From positions 1-64,000 of the forward strand of contig JAMPIV010003456.1 of the NCBI GenBank assembly GCA_024509875.1: a stretch of 64,000 nt of DNA. Reading direction: 5' to 3'. Source of the DNA: Oreohelix idahoensis (taxonomy: Eukaryota; Mollusca; Gastropoda; Stylommatophora; Oreohelicidae). Below, in pieces: positions 24,922 through 35,448 of this stretch; positions within the stretch are counted from its first letter, which is position 1, and the number at the start of each line of letters is the position of its first letter. Below the pieces are notes generated by a model. It worked only from the letters and a program-made list of their open reading frames with translations, was not told the DNA's origin and searched no databases. A program made the translations under genes and the position numbers.

Positions 24922-27118
24922 TTTTTCTTTCGCAAATTCGGAAGATGAAGTTGCTAACCTGCACGATTCGATAATCTTTTCTCTAAGAGCTATGACATAT
25001 TCATATGACGATTGTGTATCATCGTCAATATTATCGGAAGTTATCAAATCGTGTAACAAGGACATCGGCCCGCGCGGTTGCGCGCCAAAGACAAGTTCGA
25101 AAGGAGAAAACCCTGTATGCTCGTTGGGAACCTCTCTATAGGCAAAGAGGACTGCAGGTAAAACCCTGTCCCAATCTTCAGGATGATCCTCCGTTATCTT
25201 GCCAAGTAAGTTCTTTAGTGTCCTGTTAAGACGTTCTACCAATCCATTGGACATTGGATGATAAATACTACTGAGAGACCTTTTAATGTCTAGCGTAGCC
25301 ATTACCTGAGACATAACGTCCGAAATTAACTGAGTGCCGTGATCCGACAGTATTTCTCCGGGGAATCCCAGACGAGAAAATACGAGCCAAAGAGCATCAG
25401 CGATATCGACAGTTGATATGCTCTTCAGAGGAATAGCCTCTGGCCAACGCGTGCACATGTCCACGCAAGTGAGGATAAATTGGTGTCCTCTGGCTGACTT
25501 AATTTTGAACGGACCAATGATGTCTATAGCCATTTTCTGAAACGGCCGAATCGGAATATCTGCAGCCTGAATAGGAGCAGCATGTCTCGGACCCCTAGAC
25601 TTGACCTCTTGACAAATTTTGCAAGATCGGCAATAAATTCGGATGTCTTTATTCACGAATGGCCAAAAAAAAGACGCAAGGACTCTAGTTTTAGTTCTGG
25701 AAAAACCCATGTGTCCAGCACACTGAGAATCGTGTGCATGCCGAAGAATTAAGGCTCTCATACACTTAGGCACAAGAATTTGCGAATGCATAGACTTGTC
25801 CGAGTGTTGTACCATTCGTACCAATATACCATTCTTCATAGTAATATACGATTTGTGATTCGTATTTTGATTGGGATCCCCTTTCTTTGCAAGAAGGAAG
25901 TATTTCTTCAAAGAAGGATCCTCTTCTTGACGTTTAACAAACGAGTCATGGGAAATCACCAAGTGCTCGTCTTGGCTATCAACTTCATTACTATTATCAG
26001 ACGAAGTTGGGGGATTAAGAGCTTGAGCTCTTGTCACCACTGCATTGACCGTTTGAATGTTTTTTTCTTCCCAACTAGAAATTTGTTGCGGGGTGCATTC
26101 CTTAACCCCATGAATACGACCGATTATAAGGTCCGCAATAGGATTAGGAAGAAGACATGCATGGACATCTCCTGTGAAGAAAGGAGTGTCAATCCTAATA
26201 ATAGCAGTAGGATAGCTTTCCATAGTACCACCAAATGTAACACATTTGATTGTTTTTCCAGTGGCACAGCAAGGATCTATCAGAGACTCCTTAACCCCGA
26301 CGGTAGTACATCCCGAATCGAAAAGTACTGAGACTAGCCTATCATTTATTAGACCTTTATCTAAGATGAGAGATCCTCTCCCATCATGCGCAACTGTAGC
26401 AGGTAGAGCAGGAAGAGGGTGACCACAACTTAGCGTAGATACAGTCGATGAATCAAACAATGTTAAGCATTGGGGGCATTCAGTTGCTCTCCCAAAATCG
26501 AAAGCACAACCAGTGATAGCCCTAGAGTTACCACTATCATTTGCTGTATTACAGGCTCCATCAAACTCTTGTTGTGCAGAGTTTGCCTGTTGGTAAGGTC
26601 TTTTCTTGTTAAACCTAGGTCTACCTCGATTATCATTTCCCCTGTAAATATTTCGACTATCATTTCCCCTGTAATTATTTCGACTATCATTTCCCCTGTA
26701 ATTGTTATCATATTGCCTATTGTAATCATCATTCCGGTTTGAATCCCGGTTTCTAAATTCACCATCGTCATAATCTTGACGTCGAGAATGATTACCTCGA
26801 AAATTTGAATAGTTATTATTTGGATAGCCTTTGCGAAAGTGTCTCAAATTATTACCACTAAAATTACGAGAACTACCATCTTGTCTCCACTGCATAGACG
26901 AAGAACCATCATGTGTTGGATTACTCCGCTTCTGAGTGTAATTTTGATTACTTCCCCTATTCCAATTTTGTTGAGCACCCTGAAATTTTTTTTTGAAATT
27001 AGGGCCATATGGTGTTGCCGAAGCAGCTGGCAACCCTTCTTTCACTTTAGAATTGCTAACTGTAGCATGGGGATGTGCTGTGGCATACTGACAACAGTAT
27101 TCCTCCATTTCTTTTAAG
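24922..27118 (-). CDS. pol: Element A nucleocapsid, protease and integrase
   Basis: One open segment. First, a basic Asn/Arg/Gly-rich nucleocapsid with RGNDSRN repeats in place of an ordinary zinc knuckle. Next, CPQCLTLF...STLSCGHPLP (C-x2-C-x13-C-G-H). Then an aspartic protease with VLFDSGCTTVG and ADLIIGRIHG. Integrase follows: HAHDSQCAGHMG and YCRSCKICQ form the HHCC finger, and MAIDIIGPF, LSDHGTQL and SNGLVERLN supply D-D-35-E. It breaks at a run of six A's (24921-24926) within FAKEK, where C has five and stays open. It lacks its own start; upstream gag connects by another frame change. Confidence 0.9.
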
Positions 27119-28072
27119 TTTTTTAGGCTTACGCTCATGAAGGAATGCAAGAAAAGAATCATTAACAGATGACAAAACCTTATCTCGCAATAATAAGTCC
27201 ATTAGACCTTCATATGTTTTCTCAATCTGAGACAACTCAACCCATCGTGTAAATGTACGACGTATCTTTGTAACAAAATCAGAGAAATCTACTCCATTTT
27301 CTGGCAACATTGTCCTAAAACGAAGACGATAGTCTTCTTGTTTTAGTTGATATTTTTTTAGCAATGCTGCCCTGACAACATCATAATTAGTCCTCTCATG
27401 TTCGTCTATTGTCATAAGAGTAGTCACTGTGTCACCTGTAAAAAATGGCATCAGTTGTTCAACATATTTTTCCTTTTTTATGTTATGCGTATCGCACAAA
27501 AATTGGAATCTATCTAGATAATCTGCTACGTCATCCTTTAAAGGATTGAAATGAGGCAATTTAATCCTACTAACAAACTCCCTTGTCGTACTCGAAGTTG
27601 TTTGCTGAGCACCCGTACTCGCCAATTTCAATTTCTCTAACTCCAAAGTTGCGAGTCTTTCCTCGTGTTCCATTTTCCTAATTTCAGCATCGGCTTGAGC
27701 TTTCCTCTCCTCTGTAGCAGCTTGAGCTTTCCTCTCCTCTGCAGCAGCTTGAGCTTTCCTCTCCTCTGCAGCAGCTTGAGCTTTCCTCTCCTCTGCAGCA
27801 GCCTCTTTGTCTAATCTCTTTTGTTCAGCTTCAAATCTCCTTTCCTCCACCTGCATCTGCAATTTCTTTTGTTCAGCAGCCATATCAGCTTCTCTGTCTA
27901 GCCTTTTTTGTTCAGCAGCTGCTTCTCTTTCTAATCTCTTCTCTTCAGCCATAGTTTTTTTCTCTTCTGCAGCTAATGCTTTGTCATACTGAGCAACAGC
28001 CCATTGTTCTAACTGTTGACCAGTCTTATCAAGGGCTCTCCCTTGTGTAATAAAGTAGTCCAATGTAGACAT
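27119..28072 (-). CDS. gag: Element A gag (helix plus capsid)
   Basis: Starts at ATG 28070-28072 (MSTLDYFITQGRALDKTG). Residues ~30-135 form a highly charged Ala/Glu/Lys/Arg helix ending in four near-perfect 9-residue repeats (AAAEERKAQ). Then comes a capsid-like domain (IKLPHFNPLKDDVADYLDRF, YDVVRAALLKKYQLKQEDYR, FTRWVELSQIEKTYEGLMDL). Gag assembles the particle. At 27119-27124 a run of six A's throws the frame; element B has five A's and reads through. Element C has the same six-A form. The start is chosen because B and C begin with the same MST(L/F)(D/E). Confidence 0.85.
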
Positions 28073-29619
28073 CTTGTCTAATGAGATCAGAAACCTGAAA
28101 AAAAATTAAATAAATTACCTTATCCCACTTCAATGGGAGACAAGTCTGAAATGCTAGACTTGTATACTCACTTCACTTTATTTTACTATCTTAGTCTTAG
28201 ACAAAGACTTTGTATGTTCCTCTTGTTTATAATGTACCCAAAAAATCACTTGAGTACCTGTGGAAAAAAAATTTCCTTATATCCCACTCACTATGGGCAC
28301 AAGTCTTTTTTATAAAGAACTTGAATATGTATTTCACCTTGTCTCAATCTTTGTAGATAACAAGTCTTTTATCAAAGAACTTGTATAAATATCTTATATA
28401 ATAATATTTTATTAAGAAACTCTATATGAAGAGTCTACCTTATCAATAATATCAAAACATGACCAAGTATGTGTATGTAGACTGTGCATGACAGTAATGT
28501 AGTACAACCAAAAAAAAAAAATACAAAGACAAAAATACAAAACAATACAAATGGCAACACTGTTTTAACCAAAAATGTGTAGAGAAATACACAAGAAAGG
28601 AGAGACCTACAGAATACAAACAAAACAAATCGAAAATCAAAACTGAAAAACAGACAAAATATTACAAAAACAACGTTAAGTACAATTACATCACAGCTAA
28701 CATCAATAGCGACCAATTGTCACTAGCAAATTTCCAAATTAAGAAAATTTGCACCTACAGAACGCTTACAGTAAGCCTCGATCAAGTGGCATATTTACCG
28801 TAAGACCCACCAACCGAAAAACCCGCAGAAAAATACACAAAACAGTAGAAGTGACATAAACATATAGCAATCAATTTCAATGTGTTGCAGAACAAGTTCA
28901 GTCACAGCTGAAACTAAAATAAATTCCTTGCTCCTTGCGAACACAGAAACGAAATGTCAAACGCGCACTGAACGTCAAATCCACTGTAACATAAAGTGGT
29001 ATTCACGAACCAAAGTTACTATGACCTTCTCAAATTAGGGCTTGCACATTGAATGTTTACTATTTCCACGTACTGTTTACAAACACTTGACCTCCAACAA
29101 TGTAGCTTGAATGCTCTGACCTAGAAAAGTCTGTTGTTGAATGAAACGTGTAACAACCAGCAGTACTGTTTACAATAGGAACCCGCCTTCTATGCAGTTA
29201 TGGTCCACGTAGCAAATGCCTAGTAGTTAACTTCAGTACATGTCTTGTTATGCTTTATGTAGCATTTATATTATAATGCTCGTACTGTTTATTTGGGTCA
29301 ACCGTTGATGACCTATATCTGTCCTGTTGTAGCCAAAACTTGCAAGTGTAGAATTAGCGCTGTGTGTTACGGCTGTCCCGTGTGTAGCTTAGACCCACAG
29401 ATCAGAAGTGTAATGTGTACTTGTCCTTCTTGTAACTTTCTCGACAAAACTGGAGACATCATACATGTAACAGCCAACCAGGAATGTAAATTTCTGGATC
29501 CATAAATGTCAACAATAATGTCAAATGCTCGCTCTGTTCTTTTTAAACCCACAGATCTGGTCCATCAGAAATGTAAGTTTCTAGGCCACATTGGCGACAA
29601 GAAATGTATCATAAGAGCC
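28073..29619 (-). other. Element A leader (5' untranslated region)
   Basis: A long ~1.5-kb leader between the primer-binding region and gag, very similar to 53.82-55.21 kb of element C. Near 28170-28330 it carries about 150 bases that C lacks. It holds two conserved hairpins (28704-28752) and a pyrimidine tract ending in CAG 22 bases before the gag ATG. The opposite strand shows a Cys-rich open frame that I treat as chance. Confidence 0.75.
28704..28752 (-). promoter_or_regulatory. Conserved leader hairpin pair, element A
   Basis: On the minus strand GCAAATTTTC pairs with GGAAATTTGC around an 8-base loop, followed at once by TAGTGAC...GTCGCTA, a second stem. The same pair lies in C (54688-54736) and, with pairing-preserving changes, in B (41203-41245). 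Possible roles are RNA packaging, dimerisation or translation; this is inference. Confidence 0.55.
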
Positions 29620-29637
29620 CACGTAACTGGTCCACCA
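29620..29637 (-). promoter_or_regulatory. Element A primer-binding site (candidate)
   Basis: Four bases after the 5' LTR the minus strand reads TGGTGGACCAGTTACGTG. A TGG start matches the CCA tail of a tRNA. Element B has TGGTGGCCA in the same place. I cannot assign the tRNA. Confidence 0.5.
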
Positions 29638-29641
29638 GAAA

Positions 29642-30789
29642 TGTAACTGTCTTTTTTTTTCTTGTTGAGGTGATCACTGGCCCAAGACAGTATACATGTT
29701 GTTAGATGTGTAGTGCGAGCGTATGATGAATTGAGTGTGGGTGCGAATGAAGGCGCGAATGTGTTTAGGCTCGTATAGATGTAGATCCTGCAACCCATAC
29801 TCTCACATGCAGTAATCAAGGATGCTTTGACACTGCAGGCATGTTTCAAGACATTTATTGACGAGAACACACATAGTATCAACAGGAACAGTCAGTGTAA
29901 CAAGGTCATGCTGACCTGAAATCGATAGGTATACATTTGGCATTCAAAAAGGTAAACATCGGAATAGACGTGCATGGTCAATAGCAAAGTTCTTCAATAA
30001 TGACAGTTCGTAGCGTCGCCCTTGGCGTCTCTGACTAAACGCGTCAGATGCCTTAGTTACTTTGACACACAGGTGCAACTTGGCACTCCCCGCCAATTGC
30101 ACATATCAGGCTGTAGTATAATAGCCGAAAGCACAGGCCTCGTTCTGACGTCGGCCGTGTACTTCTGTTAAATAGGTTATCATCAACCCTGCAGTAATAC
30201 TTATTGTAGATATGAATTCCGCCAATCTGCGGCTCCCACAATATATCTTCGTCACTGGATTTCTGGACAATATAAGACTAACAGTCTTGGATGGCTACCT
30301 CGAGCACAAATATATAAGTTCTGAAATGGCGGATCAGTGAGCTGCTGTTCACCCTAGGTAATCCTTTACATGTTCTGCCACCGAAAAGCGTAATAATGCA
30401 TAAAGGTCGGTATTACCTGGAAAATGAATCCTCAGAACTAAACAAGGAATTCTGTCGTCATCCCGACGCACAGAGATTCACTGGGGAAAACTGCCATAGC
30501 AGTTACTTCGAAGATTCTCCCCGAAAAACAATGGACTCTTGGTCCCTTCAGAAAAACAGGACCTTCCCGGCTTGCCGGAAGTATATCTCACTCCCGCTTA
30601 AAAAACCTTCCCATAGGCCTACGCCCGAACTGACAACCTCTGACCCTAAAGGTCAAACACAATGAATGAATAAACAAGGGAAGACAACCCCTAATCAACC
30701 TGACATCGCAGGTAAAGACACAATTATACTTATGATACAAACATAAGCAAATAACTTGACAGATGACTCCGTCGAAAATGACAGCAACA
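29642..30789 (-). repeat. Element A 5' LTR
   Basis: Same length and ends as the left LTR. TATATA is at 30311-30316 and the minus-strand AATAAA at 29854-29859. It drives element transcription on the minus strand. Confidence 0.92.
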
Positions 30790-30955
30790 GTGGGCCGTTT
30801 ATCTTTCATCTTTGTGGGCCGTTTATCTCTCATCTTTGTGGGCCGTTTATCTCTCATCTTTGTGGGCCGTTTATCTCTCATCTTTGTGGGCCGTTTATCT
30901 CTCATGTTTGTGGGCCGTTTATCACTCATCTTTGTGGACCGTTTATCTTTTCGGT
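30790..30955 (+). repeat. 24-bp minisatellite, right of element A
   Basis: Seven units of a 24-bp repeat (GTGGGCCGTTTATCTCTC plus CATCTT); the first GTGGG is the right copy of the target duplication. A minus-strand frame reads MRDKRPTK repeated, a by-product of the unit being a multiple of three. Confidence 0.93.
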
Positions 30956-31299
30956 GCTCACATTAAAACCTTTTCTAAGCAATAAATGTTAGTATTAATC
31001 TGCAACTGTTTCGTGAAGAGCTCTAGGGTCTAGGCCAGATGTAGGCATCCCAGAAGCTGCAAGAATGTACTTTAAAAACACTGAACACTCTAAAGATCTA
31101 CTTTAATAAACATCAGTTTTAAGGTTTTAGAGTACCTAGGCTGTTTCCAGACTTTCTTAAAATCCTGGTTCTGTAAAATGGGACACATTTATTTGCCGCC
31201 GAACTTCGTAAAAGCCACTGATTTAAAAAAGAATTCCACATAGCTCGCTATTACGACATAATATAATCATTGTTTTTCATTACTGAACGAGCTATAGGC
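30956..31299. other. No gene recognised
   Basis: AT-rich sequence between two tandem arrays; nothing recognised. Confidence 0.4.
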
Positions 31300-31463
31300 C
31301 AAGTTACGTAACGTAGAAATCAAAGTAGTCATGACTCAATTGTATCAGTCAAGTTACGTAACGTAGAAATCAAAGTAGTCATGACTCAATTGTATCGGTC
31401 AAGTTATGTAACGTAGAAATCAAAGTAGTCATGACTCAGTTGTATCAGTCAAGTTACGTATAG
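31300..31463 (+). repeat. 50-bp tandem repeat, three units plus a partial
   Basis: Units start at 31300, 31350, 31400 and 31450 with CAAGTTACGTAACGTAG, then AAATCAAAGTAGTCATGACT. There are only three or four substitutions between units. The TTACGTAA core is palindromic. Confidence 0.92.
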
Positions 31464-31589
31464 GTGTTCTCTTCCTCTTGTTTTTGTAGTTGTTTCATGA
31501 CTGGAATATCTTGTTCAGCTTCACTGGAGTTAACGTTTTTTATTCCAGACTTACTTACGTGATTAGTCTTTCCACTTCTACCCTGAGTT

Positions 31590-32100
31590 GTAGAGATTTG
31601 CCAGAGAGAGAGCGTCATACTATTGTATCGGTTGTCTTCCTCCTAGCCTGGTTCCAATCTATTCCTCGGTCCTTCAGAGATTGTCTAATGTTGTCCTCCC
31701 AGGGGACTGAGTCATCCTGGAGGTCTGGATCCCTGGCTCGTAGATTCTCATATTTGTCGGGATAGCCAATCTTCTACCATTCTGCAAACATGGCCAAACC
31801 ATCGTAATTGGGACTGTTCAACTTAGGTCTGCAGGGGCTGGGTTTTGAGGTCGACGTATCGTCTGGTTGCGGACCATTTGTATTCTGCTACTTCAACCAC
31901 CATCCTCATATACCTCATTTCTGAAGTTCGCAGCTGACTATTGTGGGTTGTAGTCATTGGCCATGACTTGCATCCATAAATCAAGACTGGGACATAGGTG
32001 GAGCGGTTTACAGCCATCTTCGTCTTCTTGACAGCTTCCTTTCTGCGGAGGAATCCTCGATTTATTGCCTGGAAAAGTCTCCCAGCTGCTGCTTTATTCC
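31590..32100 (-). pseudogene. LINE ORF2 C-terminal fragment
   Basis: On the minus strand one frame from 32100 gives GRLFQAINRGFLRRKEAVKK, then YVPVLIYGCKSW and SQLRTSEMRYMRMVV, typical of the region after the RT domain of non-LTR retrotransposon ORF2. After frame changes it continues RWFGHVCRMVEDWL and an SLKDRGIDWNQA-like segment, the usual end of such proteins. It is 5'-truncated and frame-broken. Confidence 0.75.
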
Positions 32101-32261
32101 AGAGAGCATATGTTATTGGTTATCTTTCATTGCTCTACTTACTGTACTTGTTACGTCCACTCTGGCTGTGAAGCCATGTGTTGAAGTGGTAGTTCTTGAG
32201 CCAATGTTTCTCGCGTTGGCTCCAGTTATAGTGTTTATCCCCCTACTTCTTAGTCTTAAAA

Positions 32262-32512
32262 AGTTAAAGGTAGTCACATAATAGAAACTGTTCTTGGGGA
32301 GTAAAGTGTTTGAGACTTCACTATACTAGGTCCATCTTCGAGTGGTGGGGTGACCTGTTACCTTCCTTGTTGCTTATGCCTTCCCTAAGTCAAACGCAGA
32401 ATCAGGTATCCATTTACAACTAGGTCAACTGCAGCATGACGCCACCGTGTTTCGAACCGTGTTGCTGTGCTGTGAGAGCCCACCGCTCAAACCACTCTGC
32501 CAATCGTTATTG
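32262..32512 (-). repeat. tRNA-derived SINE, near full length
   Basis: On the minus strand: A-box-like TTGGCAGAGTGGTTTGAGC, B-box ACGGTTCGAAACACGG, then TTGTAAATGGATACCTG, AGGTCACCCC, GGACCTAGTATAGTGAAGTC and the tail GTGACTACCTTTAACT. Pol III promoter boxes and the shared tail support a tRNA-derived SINE. Confidence 0.8.
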
Positions 32513-32639
32513 TGTTGTAGACGAGTAGTGATAACTGAGCGGGGCCAGTTCTCATGAGATGGCTAAACCACCTTATTTTCTGTCTGTCTGTATATTTCAT
32601 GCAGCAATTAGTCTTTGCAGTTTTTTTTTTCTGATGGCA

Positions 32640-32765
32640 TCATATCTCATTCTGTCTCTCCTGGTAACTTGAATGGTTCTTTATTTTATCTCGCTCGATG
32701 TGATTTCTTCCTCGTGTGCTCTGGTCAGGGGCCAAGCTTAATACTGATAGCAACGAGTTGGTAAG

Positions 32766-32800
<35 letters not shown>

Positions 32801-32960
32801 GCTGCCATCTCGACTGCGATGAATCTCCAACGTCTACTGTCCCTTGTCTTGATGGTACACTCTGATAGACTCTTTTCTGTCCATCTCTTGATGTTATCTT
32901 CCCACATATAGCGCTGTCTTCCTCTTGCACGCTTGCCTTCGACTATTTCTTCTATTATGG
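32640..32960 (-). pseudogene. LINE 3' end with GAT microsatellite tail
   Basis: Minus-strand sequence encodes RYMWEDNIKRWTEKSLSE and TRDSRRWRFIAVEMAA, the typical last residues of a LINE ORF2. It then runs into (GAT)n at 32767-32800, read as poly-Asp. A second copy of this end lies at 61.9-62.1 kb. It is truncated at the 5' side. Confidence 0.7.
32767..32800 (+). repeat. (ATC)11 microsatellite
   Basis: Eleven ATC units adjoining the LINE end, so it may have grown from the element's 3' tail. Confidence 0.95.
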
Positions 32961-33342
32961 TCTTCAGTAAAGGTGATATGTCTTTTTACATCGCCACAGT
33001 ATGCATGGAGGCATATTTGGAGTTATCCTTATATGGCCAACAGCTATGACCAATGTTACAATATATGTACGTGAAAGTGAATCTATGTCTGTGAGGCTAA
33101 TTACATCCTCCTCGTTGACTCTTGAAATCATCCACACACTTCCAGCGATTCCTCCTGTGGTGAAACTTGTTGAGAATCCATCATTGCACACAAAGCTTGG
33201 AGAAGTCACTTGAGCCCCAGGAGTAAGTCTTTGGCTTTGACTTGGTTGACTGCATGCAGAAGGATCTCACGTGGAACCAGTGATAGGCATGGGAAGCTGA
33301 GAAGTGGCTCTGTGCAGGACGTGACAATTCCTTGGGAGTGCC
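32961..33342. other. Target-site flank of element B, no gene recognised
   Basis: No homologue recognised. The last five bases, GTGCC (33338-33342), are the left copy of B's target duplication. Confidence 0.4.
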
Positions 33343-34681
33343 TGATAAGGGTGGAATTAGGATGCCGTCGAATTACCACCTCTATCGACACCAGGTATTA
33401 CAATGCAAGATGTGGGTGTCTTATCTGGTTTAGATTGTTGCTGTGTGTGTTGCAGTAGAACAGTTCACAGGGTACACCACAGGCAACATGACGTGTAGAG
33501 TCATAAAAATGGTAACTTCGCTTTAGGTTTATACCATTTATTGCACGCCACAAAACAGTCATGATACTTATGTTATCATCGGCATAGCACAACGAATGCA
33601 GCATTCAAACTCATGTTAACTGACAGTCATGTAGAAGTCAATACTCAATAGTTGTATGGAAAAAACAAATATCATAGCGAAGCTTGATAAATAATACATA
33701 TAACTTCTGCAACCGTGGTCAGCTGCAGATCCTTAATGTTCATAGACAATAATAATTATTCCTTCCTGATGCTAGCAGATCAGATGTATACAATACGTCC
33801 GTTTACTGTCTGCACGTGAGTAGCATACATGGATTACAGGTCAGCTCGACCTTTATAACCTTCCTAAGTCTAACCATCTGACTTGGACGTGATCTCTGAT
33901 ATAACGAATCCTGGAACACAGACAATAGTCTTGTTGGTCTAGAGCGACCCATAGATATATAACTAGTTCAGGTATAAAGATACCGGTGACTTAATCCTAG
34001 TCAAAGTACCTCTCCATTTTGAATCACACAGGCGAGCAAAAAGGCGACAAAATGACGAACCTCTAGATGATAGCCTAAAGTTCGATACAAGAGGAATTAC
34101 CTTATTTCGGAAAATCAACCATGAACATATGCCTCCAGGCAGGCTTGAATAATACGGGGAAATAGTCTAGTTAGCTAACTAACTCACAAAGACAATGTAT
34201 TTCCCTCAGAGAATCACAAGACGCAGTCGCGTCCGCTCGCTAATCAGTCCATTTCTCAACTGCCCGACCTGGGCGGAACAACAAACGACAACCCAGTCGA
34301 GACATGCGCAGAGTGACAATCTCTGAGTCGCTGTTCACAAATAGACGATTCTAAGAACATTCGAGATAAAAGTCTTACACAGTCGCGCCTTTTATGGACA
34401 TGAACAGAAGCGTTAAGAAAGGTTTCAAACATCTACAACAGTTGACTGATACTACCAAATAAGGAGATATGGTCACGCTTCGTTCAAGACATTATAGACC
34501 GAACGTGTCTCTATACAAGAGGAGGTAAACTCATAAAAAATAGCAGTATCGATATATCGGGTTTCGTCCTATTGACCACAAAATCTATATATGTAACATG
34601 CATTTCAGTCAAATAATGATCATACATACGAAAAACGATCATACAAAGACTTTGGAAAAAAGTAATTATTTGTGCGTAACA
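33343..34681 (-). repeat. Element B 3' LTR
   Basis: 1339 bp. Possible TATA at 33956-33962 and a minus-strand AATAAA at 33537-33542. The latter is mutated in the 5' LTR. Confidence 0.9.
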
Positions 34682-34699
34682 TTACCGCACCCTCCCGGG
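34682..34699 (-). promoter_or_regulatory. Element B polypurine tract
   Basis: Minus-strand CCCGGGAGGGTGCGGTAA abuts the LTR start TGTTACGC. Its last bases (GTAA) before TG match element A. Confidence 0.6.
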
Positions 34700-35448
34700 A
34701 AAAAAAATGAAACATTTTTTTTTTTTAAAAATCCTGGAGCCGGAAAAATCTAGGCTCCTAACGCACGTATGATGCGCGGATATACCTAACAAAATAGCTC
34801 AACACTTGGAGCAAAACTGAGATCATATCCCAGGTCCTTAGAGAAAAATTTATCTAAGTATACGCGTATATATCCCAGGAAGGTGCCACCAACACAAACC
34901 ACAATGCTGGCAACATCATAATAAAAGTCAAATTATTCTCATACCAATATATGAAATCAAATATATTATTATGATATCATACAATGTGTTGCAAATAGCG
35001 GTGTAATATATTAATATACCGCACTATTTTATTACATTATGTAATGCATCAGTAACTAATAAGTAATACATGTGTTGATCTTCGTTGACATAAAACATTC
35101 AATAGAAGAAGATGTGGACATCATCCGCTCCCAATCTAGGACAGGACTTGATATACTCAAAGTTCCACAATGGACACAATCTCGCATCTTCAATGATGTG
35201 CTGCGAAAATATCAATAACACAAATCTTAAAGACAACTGGTAAATCTCTCAATACAATCCTGAAAATAATTTATTTAAATGTGGCCGAGTGATCTTTTGG
35301 CCCGTATATCACTAACTAAGCCTTCTTAGATAATTACATGGAACAATGTTATAAATTCCCCCTCAAAAAAGTGAGAAAAAAAAAAATCTACCAACATGTC
35401 ATTATAACATTGGACTGTATATCAGGAAATATATATATGACAGAAGAA
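34700..35448 (-). other. Element B 3' untranslated region
   Basis: About 750 bases of AT-rich sequence after the pol stop. No gene, and no clear similarity to A's 3' region. Confidence 0.6.

Larger units (their letters stand above)
21562..30789 (-). mobile_element. Element A: Gmr1-like Ty3/gypsy retrotransposon, integrase upstream of RT
   Basis: Two 1148-bp LTRs (TGTAACTGTC...GACAGCAACA on the plus strand) flank 6932 bp. GTGGG duplications abut both ends (21557-21561 and 30790-30794). By eye the LTRs differ at one base (21722 T against 29802 C), so the insertion is young. On the minus strand the order is leader, gag with repeated helix, Arg/Asn/Gly-rich nucleocapsid, protease, integrase with a GPY/F module, RT, RNase H. 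Domain sequences are Ty3/gypsy-like, but integrase precedes RT, as known for Gmr1 elements. Three single-base frame breaks lie at about 27119-27124, 24921-24926 and 23193. Confidence 0.92.

Noticed and set aside
26470..26742. Opposite-strand hydrophobic frames over the nucleocapsid region
   Set aside because: They are shadows of the Asn/Arg/Gly-rich repeat on the coding strand.
27117..27127. Canonical -1 slippery heptamer A AAA AAC in A and C gag
   Set aside because: The gag reading phase is AAA AAA CTT, so the heptamer is out of phase, and the needed shift is +1 rather than -1.
29293..29505. Cys-rich open frame
   Set aside because: It lies on the strand opposite to the element A leader and has no homologue that I recognise.
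30588..30966. Protein-like repeats (MRDKRPTK and the opposite-strand frames)
   Set aside because: They arise because the 24-bp minisatellite unit is a multiple of three; all frames stay open.
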